Assembly: GCA_900550475.1 (NCBI GenBank) | Contig: URSA01000005.1 | Span: 96,195-160,194 of the forward strand | From: an uncultured Lachnospiraceae bacterium | GTDB lineage: Bacteria; Bacillota; Clostridia; Lachnospirales; Lachnospiraceae | Direction of reading: 5' to 3' | Length of the DNA: 64,000 nucleotides | Part shown: piece after piece, positions 1-8,606 of the stretch | Layout of the letters: each line of letters opens with the position of its first letter | How positions within the stretch are numbered: position 1 is the first letter of the stretch | Position numbers and translations under genes: made by a program | Notes under the pieces: model-generated | Databases searched by the model: none | The model's input: only the letters and a program-made list of their open reading frames with translations | What the model was told of the DNA's origin: nothing

Positions 1-260
1 GTTATCTGACCGGCTCCGCCGATATTGATCACGCCGAGCTCTCTTCTCTGGCAGAAATACTCTGCCCGAAGCTCGTCACCCGCCGTCAGGGTAATGGGCT
101 CTACCGGAACCGCCGCTCCCGTAATGATTCTGTCAATGTGGCTATACACCAGCTTGATCTCTCCCGGCACGAAAAGATTCTGGATCAGAAACTCCTCTCT
201 GAGCCTCTCTGTGGTGTAGTGTTTTACATCCCTGGGGGATACCGCTGTTCTTAACTCCAT
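1..260 (-). CDS. kduI: 5-keto-4-deoxyuronate isomerase, 5' part only
   Basis: The first 86 codons of a gene that runs off the left edge of the window. The translation starts MELRTAVSPRDVKHYTTERL and contains VYSHIDRIITG and RRELGVINIGGAG, which match the conserved N-terminal half of KduI (4-deoxy-L-threo-5-hexosulose-uronate ketol-isomerase). This cytoplasmic enzyme isomerises the unsaturated-uronate product of pectin lyases on the way to KDG, so the gene fits the pectin-side-chain theme of the window. The ATG at 260 follows a GGAGAGAGAG ribosome site. Metal-binding His/Glu residues lie in the missing part. The identity is strong; the 3' end is unseen. Confidence 0.9.
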   Translation of the reverse strand, partial: MELRTAVSPRDVKHYTTERLREEFLIQNLFVPGEIKLVYSHIDRIITGAAVPVEPITLTAGDELRAEYFCQRRELGVINIGGAGQI

Positions 261-296
261 GCTCTCTCTCCTTCCTTTTGTTTCGGACAGCACTTT

Positions 297-312
297 ATGT
301 AAGTGCTTACAT
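297..312. promoter_or_regulatory. Palindromic operator upstream of kduI
   Basis: ATGTAAGTGCTTACAT is a 7-bp inverted repeat around a TG centre, 37 bp upstream of kduI. It closely resembles LacI-family/CcpA-type operators (TGTAAGCGCTTACA). A TATAAT hexamer on the minus strand (311-316) overlaps its edge. Binding of a KdgR-like LacI repressor or CcpA is an inference. Confidence 0.55.
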
Positions 313-379
313 TATATCACAGTCCGTTTGGTTTTACTACCTTTTTTCACAGTCTTTTTTCTTTTCTGATTCTCATTAT

Positions 380-408
380 ATAATACGTGATTGTCAAGGT
401 CTATTCAA
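380..408 (-). promoter_or_regulatory. Candidate sigma-A promoter for kduI
   Basis: On the minus strand TTGAAT (403-408) and TATTAT (380-385) are separated by 17 bp, giving a leader of about 110 nt that contains the 297-312 palindrome. A second possible -10, TATAAT at 311-316, has no good -35, so which start is used is unclear. Confidence 0.4.
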
Positions 409-484
409 ATTCTTTTCAAAACATTGCAAATATTGAACACTCATGGTAAACTATTCCTGAAAATAGAAATGAAAGGAAATGATT

Positions 485-1357
485 ATGAAAGAGCTTTCTT
501 CCTGTAAACAGGCGATTGCCGACTGTCTGGAGACCCAGACCTTTTCCATTGCACACCTCTATAAAGAAGAAAAAGCCATGGATATGCATATCCATGACTG
601 TTATGAACTCTACTATTCCATTTCGGGAGGAAAACAGTTCCTGATCGACAACCGTTTCTATTCCATTGCGCCGGGGGATCTGTTTGTCATCAACCAGTAC
701 GAAAGCCACAAGCTGACGCAGATCGACAGCTGCGTCCATGAGCGCATCGTGCTCTCCATCCACCCCGACTACTTAAAGAAGCTCTCCACGCCCCTCACTG
801 ATCTGGATCAGTGCTTCTCCCACCACACGGAGGGCACAACGCACAAGCTCTCCCTCAATAAAGAACAGAAACAGCGTTTTCTTTATCTGATCAACAAGAT
901 CACCTCCGCCTCCGGCTATGCCCACGACATTATCGAGCAGTCCGCATTCATGGAGCTGATGGCGCTTATCAATTATGCTTACCGTACCGCGAAGGAAGCG
1001 CAATCCACCGCGGCGCTCGCGGATTCTCCCCACAGCTACCGCTACAATCATCAGGTGGACGACATTCTGTCCTACATAAATGGCAACCTGTCCGAGCCCA
1101 TCACGATCGAGCAGCTTGCCACCGCCTTTTACCTGAGCGAATCCTATATCTGCCGCATTTTCAAGGCAGCGACGGGAACTACCGTCAGCAAGTACATCAC
1201 CGCCCGCCGTATCAGCATTGCAAAGTCCCTGTTAAACGAGGGCTGCAGCGTGGCGGAGGCCTACGAAAAGAGCGGCTTCAGCGATTACAGCAGCTTTTTC
1301 AAGGCATTCACAAAGGCGGTGGGAATCTCCCCCAAGAAATTCCGGAGCTGCATCTAG
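485..1357 (+). CDS. AraC-family transcriptional regulator with N-terminal cupin
   Basis: A roughly 290-residue activator of the AraC/XylS type. The N-terminal half (HIHDCYELYYSISGG, then YSIAPGDLFVINQYESHKL) is a cupin sugar-binding fold, and the last 100 residues carry two helix-turn-helix motifs (IEQLATAFYLSESYICRIF and VAEAYEKSGFSDYSSFFKAF). The in-frame ATG at 485 is preferred over 479 because GAAAGGA lies 8 bases upstream of 485 and almost touches 479. It is divergent from kduI and overlaps the convergent SGNH gene by 4 bp. Neighbours suggest control of pectin-sugar genes, either kduI or the GH95/SGNH pair, but the inducer is unknown. Confidence 0.9.
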   Translation: MKELSSCKQAIADCLETQTFSIAHLYKEEKAMDMHIHDCYELYYSISGGKQFLIDNRFYSIAPGDLFVINQYESHKLTQIDSCVHERIVLSIHPDYLKKLSTPLTDLDQCFSHHTEGTTHKLSLNKEQKQRFLYLINKITSASGYAHDIIEQSAFMELMALINYAYRTAKEAQSTAALADSPHSYRYNHQVDDILSYINGNLSEPITIEQLATAFYLSESYICRIFKAATGTTVSKYITARRISIAKSLLNEGCSVAEAYEKSGFSDYSSFFKAFTKAVGISPKKFRSCI

Positions 1358-2016
1358 GAGACAGCAGAATCGGCGGACAGCGCACGGCACACCGTTTTTG
1401 CGATCAGCGTAGCACCCTCTTCATTGGGATGGAGATTGTCCTCCTGATACAGTGCCTGTCTCTCCCCTTCGGAAAGCGCCATGAACGCTCCGTGTACGTC
1501 GATCTTCTTCATACCGGGATTTGCCGCAAGCAGCACCTCATAATAGGGCATCAGCTCCTGCAGATACTTTTCCTGATGCTTGCGCCAGATGCACTGCATC
1601 ACCGGCACGGGAATCCCCATATAGATCTGTGCATTGGGTGCTGCCTTTTTCACATCATCCAGAATCCTCTGGTAACAGCCCTGAAATTCTCCCTTGCGGC
1701 TGATCATGTTGCAGAGCTCATACCGGATATCCTTCACATCATCCATGCCGTCCTGGGCATCGTTGGTGCCAAGCAGGATCACATATACATCCCCCTGCTC
1801 CGCAAGCGCCTCCGCATACCGCGCCTGCCGCACATAGGGAAAGCCCATGGCCTCCCCGTCAAGCGTCACATTGAGCACCGTGCTGCAGGTCACACCCTTA
1901 TTGATTACCTGATAGTTCTCTCCCAGCATCTGCTGCAAATGATCGGGGTAGGAATGCCCCTCATCCAGACCGAAGCCCTCCGTGATGCTGTCTCCCATGC
2001 AAACAATTTTTTTCAT
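1354..2016 (-). CDS. SGNH/GDSL-type esterase
   Basis: A 220-residue single-domain SGNH hydrolase. Block I MGDSITEG carries the nucleophile Ser9 or 10, block III is GTNDAQD, and the catalytic Asp/His pair is in EDNLHPNEEG near the C terminus. There is no signal peptide, so it should act in the cytoplasm. It lies 16 bp downstream of the GH95 gene in the same orientation, which suggests it removes acetyl or other acyl groups from imported oligosaccharides. An acyl-CoA thioesterase/lysophospholipase role is an alternative because these families are not separable by motif. It overlaps the convergent AraC gene by 4 bp. Confidence 0.85.
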   Translation of the reverse strand: MKKIVCMGDSITEGFGLDEGHSYPDHLQQMLGENYQVINKGVTCSTVLNVTLDGEAMGFPYVRQARYAEALAEQGDVYVILLGTNDAQDGMDDVKDIRYELCNMISRKGEFQGCYQRILDDVKKAAPNAQIYMGIPVPVMQCIWRKHQEKYLQELMPYYEVLLAANPGMKKIDVHGAFMALSEGERQALYQEDNLHPNEEGATLIAKTVCRALSADSAVS

Positions 2017-2032
2017 GTCCTGTCACTCCACT

Positions 2033-4261
2033 CTATAAGTTTCCGTCGGTCTCCCATTCCTGTCCCGCCCTGAGGCTGACCTCACGGTTTTTTTCCTTGT
2101 ACCGTACTTTTGTGCGGATATCCTTCTTTGCCCGCAGCACGGCGCGGGTCAGGACACCGTCCCTCCAGTACAGATCGACCTCTGCGTCGCCCTTAACGCA
2201 AAGCCCCTTTACATGACCGCTCTTCCATGCACCCGGAAGCGCAGGAAGCAGCACGATCCGCTCCGCCGTGCTCTGCACCAGCATCTCCCCGATTGCCGCC
2301 GTCGCTCCGAAGTTTCCGTCAATCTGGAAGGGCGGATGATTGTCAAACAGGTTGGGCAGCGTGGATCTGGCAAAGAGCTGCTCCAGATTCTCGTATGCCT
2401 CTTCCCCGTCCCAGAGCTTTGCATAGTGATTGATGATCCATGCGCGGCTCCAGCCGGTATGTCCGCCGCCGTTTGCAAGCCTGCGCTCCAGCGTGACCCT
2501 CGCCGCCTTTGCAAGCTCGGGAGTCTTGTCCATGGTGATCTGCTCGGAGGGATGCAGTCCGAAGAGATGGGAAATGTGCCGGTGTCCCGGCTCCGCCTCC
2601 TCATAATCCTCCTGCCACTCCAGAATATTTCCCTTGGGGCCGATTCTGGTGGGCGCAAGCTTTTCCCTCGCCGCCTTGATCTGCTCGTTTAACTCATCCT
2701 CCACGCCCAGCACCTTTGCTGCCTCGATACACTGTCCGAACAGATCCCGCAGAATCTGGTTGTCCATGGTAACGCCCGCCGTGTTGGAGCCCCGCTCCCC
2801 GCTCGGCAGGATAAAGGTATTCTCCGGCGATACGGAGGGACAGGTTTTGAGATACCCTCCGTCCTCAATGAGAAAATCAAGGAAAAACAGTGCCGCCTCC
2901 CTCATAATGGGGAAGCTCTCCCGCAGGAAGTCCACATCCTTCGTATATTCGTAGTGCGTCCACTGGTGGGTGCAGAGCCATGCCGCTCCCATCACCCAGT
3001 AAGAGCCGGGAAGCCAGTGATCCTGCGTCACCGTATCGCCCCAGATATCTGTGTTGTGGTGCGCCATGAATCCGCGGCAGCCGTACATTCTCCGCGCGGT
3101 ATCCCTGCCGTTTGGCACCATCTTCCTGATCAGTTCAAACAGTGGTCTGTGACATTCGGAGAGGTTGCAGTTCTCTGCAAGCCAGTAATTCATCTGCAGA
3201 TTGATGTTGATGGTATATTTGCAATCCCATGGCGGAAGCATGTCCTTGTTCCAGATGCCCTGCAGGGTGGCGGGAAGCGTTCCCTCCCTGCTGCATGAGA
3301 TCAAAAGGTATCTGCCGAAATCAAAGTAGAGCGGTGCAAGCCCCACATCCACGCTGCCCTCCGCCGCCCTTCTGATGCGCTCGTCCGTAGGGATCCGGTC
3401 ATACTCCTCATCGCCCTCCACACAGAAGGAAACCCTGTCAAACAGACCACGGTAATCCTCCTCATGTCTGCGGAGAAGCTCCTCATAGGGCTTACCCGCC
3501 GCAAGCCGGATGATATCGTTTATCTCCTTCTCCACACGTTCCATGCGGAAGGTGGTTCCCGCCGTGAAAAACAGCGTCACTTCGTCCGCGTCCTCCACCA
3601 GAAGGTGTTCTCCGATCACGGACACACTGCCCCCCTTGGAAACCGCGGAGAGCTGCATGGCAAAATCCAGTCCGCCCTTTCCCAGATTGCCGTACAGGCA
3701 GATGCCGTTGTCCCCCGCCTTCTTCACGCCGTCAAAAAACTTCTCCCTGCGCAGAAGTGCCTGAAATGTGATGCTTCCGGGCTTGTCCGCGGTAAGCCGC
3801 ATCACCATCACATCATCCGGCTCCGAGAAAAAGACCGTTCTCTCATAGGAGACGCCGTCCGCCCGGAACGTGCCGGTATACAGGGAGTTCGCAAGATCCA
3901 GCTCTCTGCGGTACTCACTCACTTCCCCGATTCCTTCAAACCTAAAATGGATGTCTCCCAGCGTTTGATACGGATGGGCGCTGTCCGGGCATCCCGACAT
4001 CGCCATCTTCATCAGCCTCTCCGCTTTTTTGATCTGACCGGAGAGAATCAACTCCCTGATCTTCGGCAGATTTTCAAGGGTATCGGGGTTTGTCCTGTCC
4101 ACAGGCGCCCCGTACCACACACTGTCCTCGTTTACCTGAATATGCTCATCCACGGGATCGCCGAACACCATCGCTCCCATTCTGCCGTTTCCGAGAGGAA
4201 GCGCCTCCTCCCACACGCCCGCAGGCTGTCTGTACCACAATCTTCTGTTTCCCGTTTCCAT
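2033..4261 (-). CDS. GH95 family alpha-L-fucosidase/alpha-L-galactosidase
   Basis: About 742 residues covering the whole GH95 fold: the N-terminal beta domain (WYRQPAGVWEEALPLGNGRMG), the alpha/alpha barrel with AHHNTDIWGDT, and the C-terminal FQIDGNFGATAAIGEML. Known GH95 enzymes use inverting catalysis to remove terminal alpha-1,2-L-fucose or L-galactose. No signal peptide is seen, so the enzyme is probably intracellular. The ATG at 4261 is chosen because AGGAGAGAGG precedes it directly, whereas the 31 codons upstream are compositionally odd. It heads a two-gene unit with the SGNH esterase. The substrate could be fucosylated pectin or xyloglucan, or host glycans. Confidence 0.92.
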   Translation of the reverse strand: METGNRRLWYRQPAGVWEEALPLGNGRMGAMVFGDPVDEHIQVNEDSVWYGAPVDRTNPDTLENLPKIRELILSGQIKKAERLMKMAMSGCPDSAHPYQTLGDIHFRFEGIGEVSEYRRELDLANSLYTGTFRADGVSYERTVFFSEPDDVMVMRLTADKPGSITFQALLRREKFFDGVKKAGDNGICLYGNLGKGGLDFAMQLSAVSKGGSVSVIGEHLLVEDADEVTLFFTAGTTFRMERVEKEINDIIRLAAGKPYEELLRRHEEDYRGLFDRVSFCVEGDEEYDRIPTDERIRRAAEGSVDVGLAPLYFDFGRYLLISCSREGTLPATLQGIWNKDMLPPWDCKYTININLQMNYWLAENCNLSECHRPLFELIRKMVPNGRDTARRMYGCRGFMAHHNTDIWGDTVTQDHWLPGSYWVMGAAWLCTHQWTHYEYTKDVDFLRESFPIMREAALFFLDFLIEDGGYLKTCPSVSPENTFILPSGERGSNTAGVTMDNQILRDLFGQCIEAAKVLGVEDELNEQIKAAREKLAPTRIGPKGNILEWQEDYEEAEPGHRHISHLFGLHPSEQITMDKTPELAKAARVTLERRLANGGGHTGWSRAWIINHYAKLWDGEEAYENLEQLFARSTLPNLFDNHPPFQIDGNFGATAAIGEMLVQSTAERIVLLPALPGAWKSGHVKGLCVKGDAEVDLYWRDGVLTRAVLRAKKDIRTKVRYKEKNREVSLRAGQEWETDGNL

Positions 4262-4366
4262 ACCTCTCTCCTCTTTCTTCCTTCCTTTGTCTCCTCTGTG
4301 CCCTTGCATCTTTTCCTCTGCGCCGACATAGAATAAAACACATGAAATGCACAAGGATATTTTGCC

Positions 4367-5008
4367 ATGCCAGCAAATGCAAAGGTCGCTATTGTCGGTC
4401 GCCAGCGCGATACCTTAAATTATGAAGCCTGCCTGAACAGACTGGGAATCCCCTGTCTCTCCACACTGTCCTCGGGGGAGCTGCAGGCATGTCAGGGACT
4501 GCTGCTCCCGGGCGGCGGCGATATCACCCCCGCCTTCTTCGGCCAGAAAAACGCGGGCTCCCGCAATATTGACACGGAGCTTGACATCATACAGCTTCAG
4601 GCACTGGAGCATGCCGTCCGCTGCCGTAAGCCGGTGCTTGGAATCTGCAAGGGAATGCAGATCATCAATGTCTTTTTCGGCGGCACCATCATCCAGCATA
4701 TGCCCGAGCACGCCCGCCACGAATACCGCGGTCAGGACCAGTCCCACGACACCGTGATCGTACCGGGAACCTTCCTCTCACCGCTCTACGGCGGCAGTCT
4801 CATCGTAAACAGCGCGCACCACCAGTGTCTGGGGATCCTTGGACAGGATCTCTCCCTTGCGCAGTTCGCCGCCCCGGATCCCACCCCGGAAGCTGTCTTT
4901 CACAAAACGCTGCCCCTCTTCGGCGTACAGTGGCACCCGGAAAGGCTGACCCCTGACGGCGACAGGCTGATTGCCTATTTCGGCTCGCTCCTCGCATCTG
5001 CGGACTGA
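4367..5008 (+). CDS. Gamma-glutamyl-gamma-aminobutyrate hydrolase-like (peptidase C26)
   Basis: A 213-residue class I glutamine-amidotransferase-like protein. GICKGMQIIN contains the nucleophilic Cys and GVQWHPER the His-Glu of the triad; LLLPGGGDITPAFF is the family's N-terminal glycine motif. PuuD-type enzymes hydrolyse gamma-glutamyl-GABA in putrescine degradation, but many Firmicutes paralogues have no known substrate and no other putrescine gene is seen here. It diverges from the GH95 gene across 105 bp, and its 3' end overlaps the convergent DUF2974 gene by 34 bp. AAGGAT lies 9 bases before the ATG. Confidence 0.85.
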   Translation: MPANAKVAIVGRQRDTLNYEACLNRLGIPCLSTLSSGELQACQGLLLPGGGDITPAFFGQKNAGSRNIDTELDIIQLQALEHAVRCRKPVLGICKGMQIINVFFGGTIIQHMPEHARHEYRGQDQSHDTVIVPGTFLSPLYGGSLIVNSAHHQCLGILGQDLSLAQFAAPDPTPEAVFHKTLPLFGVQWHPERLTPDGDRLIAYFGSLLASAD

Positions 5009-6159
5009 TCCGTCACAGGCTTCTTCCGCCTGCGGACAGGCGCCCTTCTGCCACGGTTTCCCGCCTCCTTCAGCCGCTCCATGGCAATCTCAAACAATTC
5101 CCCGATAATCCGTTTGATCGCCTTTTGGGTCTCTCCGTCCACTTCCTTCATCGCCGTAACGATTCCCGTCATGCTCTTTTTCCAGTCCGCGGTCAGCTCG
5201 ATCAGATTCTCCGCCTTCGAGGCGGAAACTACCTGATAGAGCGTATCCACAAAGATCCTTCTCTGCTTATCATCAAGGGAACGCACCCACTCGTTCAGGG
5301 TATCGTCCGCAAACCGCCTGCTGCCGTACAGCCCTTTCACGTACTTAAAATCGTCCCCCTCGATCAGCCATGTAAAGGGATCGTGCTGCAAAAGTCCGAA
5401 GGTGCGGCTCTCCACCACCTTGTAATGATCCGTGGTCTCAAACAGCATCCCCACCAGCGAGGAATGGGGCAGGATCTTCACGATCCGCTCCTCCACCGCC
5501 TCGTATTTGTATTTTTCCAGAACCTCCGGCCTAAAGCCGGGGCCGTCCATGCTGTAAATCCTTATGATGCGCTCCTGCTCTGCCTCTGGACAGTTCATCG
5601 CCGCGTACACCGCAAGGTTTCCTCCCTTGGAATGTCCGCCCAGATAAAAGCGGTTGGGCAGTCTACCCATGACCATGTTCAGATACTTCACGGCATACGC
5701 CTGCCCCGGAACCGGCGACTGGAACGCCATGTTGAAATCCTCTTTCCAGCCCACGATGGTCTCATCCGTTCCCCGGTAGGCGATATACATGGTGCCGTCA
5801 CCCAGAAGAAAGGTGATGGCGGAGAACTGGGTCTCCCACTCCTCCTCCACAATATTGATGTAGCAATTCATCTTCATGCCCGAAAACCGCTTGCTGCGCA
5901 GCATCGCCCCAAACAGCGCCCGGTTCTGCTTTTCAAAGCGCTCGTCCGCAAACAGGCCGTCGAAGTCCTTGTCCGAGGCAAGCTGCCTTACCGTCACGGA
6001 TCTTTTGTTCTCCGTCACAAGGGGCACCAGCCCGTCGAATTTCAGATAACAGAACTGGCACAAAGCAAGACTGTCCACATGATTCAACGGTTTCTCCGCA
6101 AAGGTATAATCCCCGTAATTTTTGATGTATTCCACAATCGTCTCTGCCAAGTAAACCAT
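4975..6159 (-). CDS. DUF2974 (Mbeg1-like) alpha/beta-hydrolase
   Basis: About 394 residues of a lipase-like alpha/beta hydrolase. YIAYRGTD is a lipase-3-like oxyanion region and GGHSKGGNLAVYAA carries the G-x-S-x-G nucleophile elbow; the Arg/Lys-rich tail (RGRRAPVRRRKK) is unusual. The family is common in Firmicutes but its substrate is not established. A GTG at 6162 is also possible, but GGAAGG is better placed for the ATG at 6159. A second, more AT-rich paralogue is present at 34344-35444 with the same motifs. The 3' end overlaps the convergent C26 gene. Confidence 0.85.
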   Translation of the reverse strand: MVYLAETIVEYIKNYGDYTFAEKPLNHVDSLALCQFCYLKFDGLVPLVTENKRSVTVRQLASDKDFDGLFADERFEKQNRALFGAMLRSKRFSGMKMNCYINIVEEEWETQFSAITFLLGDGTMYIAYRGTDETIVGWKEDFNMAFQSPVPGQAYAVKYLNMVMGRLPNRFYLGGHSKGGNLAVYAAMNCPEAEQERIIRIYSMDGPGFRPEVLEKYKYEAVEERIVKILPHSSLVGMLFETTDHYKVVESRTFGLLQHDPFTWLIEGDDFKYVKGLYGSRRFADDTLNEWVRSLDDKQRRIFVDTLYQVVSASKAENLIELTADWKKSMTGIVTAMKEVDGETQKAIKRIIGELFEIAMERLKEAGNRGRRAPVRRRKKPVTDQSADARSEPK

Positions 6160-6222
6160 CACCCGCCTTCCGCGCTTCTCTGCTTTAGGGAAAGTTTACC
6201 ACATTTCTTTTCAGAAATAAAT

Positions 6223-6254
6223 GGGGCTGTCGCACTAAGTTGCGCGACAGCCCC
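6223..6254 (-). terminator. Rho-independent terminator after the chemoreceptor gene
   Basis: GGGGCTGTCGC (6223-6233) pairs perfectly with GCGACAGCCCC (6244-6254). On the minus strand the stem is followed by ATTTATTTC. It closes the FIST/MCP operon and may also shield the DUF2974 gene. Confidence 0.8.
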
Positions 6255-6275
6255 ACGTTTCATTGTCAAAATATG

Positions 6276-7229
6276 TCAGAATTTTTCCTGCTCCGCGATC
6301 ATGGGTCTGATCTGGGAAATCAGGTTGTCCATATCCTCAAACACAGAGCTCTTTGTCGTACCAAGATCGTTCGCCTTTGCGATATGATCCAATACCTTCT
6401 GGTACTGATCCTCCGTCTCTGAGAAATGGCGGTTCACCTCGGAGAGCTCCTGCTCGGACGCCTCGATGGCGCTGCCGATCCGGGACTGCACGTCTCCCGC
6501 ACCGTCGGCAGCCGTGATAATCTGGTCGAACATCTCGTAGGTTCCGTCCACCTTCTCCAGACTCTTTCCCAAGGCTTCCTTGGAATCGGCAATGCTGCTG
6601 TTTAGCTTGCCAGTGCCATCCTCCACATCGTGGATACTGCCCTCCACGGTGTTTACCAGCTCCTTGATGGCATTCGCCAGATTTTTCACCTCATCCGCCA
6701 CAACGGCAAACCCGCGTCCCTGCTCGCCTGCCCGCGCCGCCTCAATGGAAGCGTTGAGCGCCAGCATGTTGGTCTGGTTTGCAATGGCGATGATCTGCTT
6801 CATGCAGTCCTTGATCTTCTGCACCGAAGTTTGGAACTCGGTAAAGGTGTCCTGAATCTCCTCGAAATGCTCCTGCACCTGCCCGGAACTCTTCTTCAGG
6901 CTTCCCACCTGCTCCTGTGCCTGCTCCACCTTTTCGGAAATATTCTTCTGCACCTCGGTAAACTGCCCGGAAATCTCTCCCACCGATACAAACCTGTCAT
7001 GGAAAGTCCCCAGCTTATCCCGCAGAATGGAGTTCTCCTCCAGCACATCATTGAATGCAAGCTGGATCTCGCGCAGCTCGCTTAAGGTATCTACCTCCTT
7101 CTGCACAAGCTCCTTCTGATAGTCCTTGATACTGTCCGCCACATGCGCGATCGGGTAAAAATCATACTGCTTCTCCTGCACCGCCGCTGCGGACACATCC
7201 GTCTTTTCCTTCTTATGAAACAAAGCCAT
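6276..7229 (-). CDS. Soluble methyl-accepting chemotaxis protein
   Basis: A 317-residue chemoreceptor lacking any transmembrane segment. The central part has the invariant MCP hairpin tip (IAIANQTNMLALNASIEAAR then GRGFAVVADEVKNLA), flanked by long coiled-coil helices. It should signal through CheA/CheW from the cytoplasm. The ATG at 7229 follows AGAGGAGGAAG; the 11 codons upstream have no such site. It is the second gene of an operon whose first gene, 25 bp upstream, encodes a FIST sensory protein, so the ligand-binding role is probably supplied in trans or through a complex. No other chemotaxis gene lies in the window. Confidence 0.9.
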   Translation of the reverse strand: MALFHKKEKTDVSAAAVQEKQYDFYPIAHVADSIKDYQKELVQKEVDTLSELREIQLAFNDVLEENSILRDKLGTFHDRFVSVGEISGQFTEVQKNISEKVEQAQEQVGSLKKSSGQVQEHFEEIQDTFTEFQTSVQKIKDCMKQIIAIANQTNMLALNASIEAARAGEQGRGFAVVADEVKNLANAIKELVNTVEGSIHDVEDGTGKLNSSIADSKEALGKSLEKVDGTYEMFDQIITAADGAGDVQSRIGSAIEASEQELSEVNRHFSETEDQYQKVLDHIAKANDLGTTKSSVFEDMDNLISQIRPMIAEQEKF

Positions 7230-7254
7230 CCCGCTTCCTCCTCTCATCAAAGCC

Positions 7255-8307
7255 CTACTCAAACACCACGCAGGTCATGGACTGGTTTACAAACTGGTTG
7301 TTGTAATGCTCGCCGTAGCCGATCAGTCCGGCATGGCTTCCCAGCACACTCATGGAATCCAGATATTCCTGCATCGTATGATTTTCCGAGAAAAGGAGAT
7401 AACGGAACAGACAGTTGATCGAGAAGATACCGGATATTCTCGGGAAATCCTTCCGGATCTCCCCTATGGTCTCCTCCACGATCTTTCTGTAATCCTTAAG
7501 CTCCAGAAGCGTGAGTACATCCGAATCGTTCACCTGCCGGAAGCATGCCAGCGAATTTCCCACCACTTCCTTGATGGAAATGATGCAGACATCCTGCCCG
7601 CACAGCTTTCCGAAGGGATTCTTGAAGGTCTGGGTAGTAATGTCGCTCTCCTTGATATGGAGCAGCTCCTGATACACCTGACTGGCAGGCCTGCCGTTCA
7701 GCTCCCCGATAATGTACCTGCTGCGGTCGGTCTTTGAAGCGATCAGCCGGTAATCGTCCAACGGGCGGTACATATTCTCCTTGTACGCCTTCACTCTTCC
7801 CCCTGCATTCCGGATCAGGATATAGGCATCCCCGTCCTCATACACCTTACCGTTTGCCGACACCCTGCCGCCGTCCCCGGTTCCGCCAACAAGCTGGATG
7901 CCACGTTTTCCCAGTACGCTGTAAATGGTGGTCAGCACACAAGCGTCATTTCCGGCACAGAAATCAATGCACACGGTATCTCTTGCATCCGCGCTCACCT
8001 TGCGCAGATCCTGCTCCAGTCTCTCAATGTATCTGACCGGCATGACGGAAACCTTTTCCAGCACATTTGCCGTTGCCGTCACACCCACGAAGGCAACCAC
8101 GCCCACGCCTTTTTCTATGACTTTATCGTCATAGGACATGCCGATACAGCCGATGCTCGGAACCCCGGGGAAAAGCTGCTCAAGCTCCTCCACATGCGCC
8201 GCAAACTGCTCCGTGTTCGACATGAGCAGAATCGCAGCCGGATCTTTGATTCCCTGTACCGCTTCTTTCAAATTTCCTGTTTTGCTCGCTCCAAAAATTT
8301 GTCTCAA
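7255..8307 (-). CDS. FIST-domain sensory protein
   Basis: A 350-residue protein with FIST N-terminal (SIGCIGMSYDDKVIEKGVGVVAF through LVGGTGDGG) and FIST C-terminal parts (YQELLHIKES, GQDVCIISIKEVVGNSLAC, and the Cys-containing FSINCLFRYLLF). FIST domains are intracellular ligand-sensing modules usually attached to or encoded beside chemoreceptors, kinases or cyclic-di-GMP enzymes. It starts with TTG at 8307, supported by GGAGAG 7 bases upstream and a clean promoter. The downstream partner is a soluble MCP. The ligand is unknown; amino acids or other small metabolites have been suggested for the family. Confidence 0.88.
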   Translation of the reverse strand: MRQIFGASKTGNLKEAVQGIKDPAAILLMSNTEQFAAHVEELEQLFPGVPSIGCIGMSYDDKVIEKGVGVVAFVGVTATANVLEKVSVMPVRYIERLEQDLRKVSADARDTVCIDFCAGNDACVLTTIYSVLGKRGIQLVGGTGDGGRVSANGKVYEDGDAYILIRNAGGRVKAYKENMYRPLDDYRLIASKTDRSRYIIGELNGRPASQVYQELLHIKESDITTQTFKNPFGKLCGQDVCIISIKEVVGNSLACFRQVNDSDVLTLLELKDYRKIVEETIGEIRKDFPRISGIFSINCLFRYLLFSENHTMQEYLDSMSVLGSHAGLIGYGEHYNNQFVNQSMTCVVFE

Positions 8308-8352
8308 GGTATCTCTCCTTTCTCAGGCACTCGTTTCTGCATTAGTAAATTA

Positions 8353-8381
8353 ATTATACATTATTTAGTGCTTTTTTACAA
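8353..8381 (-). promoter_or_regulatory. Sigma-A promoter of the FIST/MCP operon
   Basis: Minus strand TTGTAA (376-381 of the 8.3 kb block, 8376-8381) and TATAAT (8353-8358) are separated by exactly 17 bp, 46 bp before the TTG start. The spacing and -10 are consensus. Confidence 0.75.
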
Positions 8382-8399
8382 TTACTTTGGAGAGGTCAA

Positions 8400-8606
8400 T
8401 CATTTTTTGACTTTTTTCACAATATAATATGCGTCAACCGCAGCAGTTCCCCCACCCGCAAGGATCAGGATGCCCTCCATGGTAAAATGAAGCAGGGAGA
8501 GGGTGAGAAAGCTGACCAGAAGAAGCATAACCGTCCACCATGCGTAAGCAACCGCCGTCACGATCAAAAAGAAAATGATTTCCTTTACCACATCCCGTTT
8601 TCTCAT
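8400..8606 (-). CDS. Small membrane protein of unknown function
   Basis: A 68-residue protein with two hydrophobic segments (about residues 9-38 and 42-62), charged ends and the tail IVKKVKK. Its ATG overlaps the stop codon of the GH43 arabinanase by 4 bp, so it is translationally coupled to that membrane-anchored enzyme and is the last gene of the arabinan operon. I do not recognise a family. The coupling suggests a role at the membrane with the arabinanase, but that is only inferred from position. Confidence 0.6.
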   Translation of the reverse strand: MRKRDVVKEIIFFLIVTAVAYAWWTVMLLLVSFLTLSLLHFTMEGILILAGGGTAAVDAYYIVKKVKK

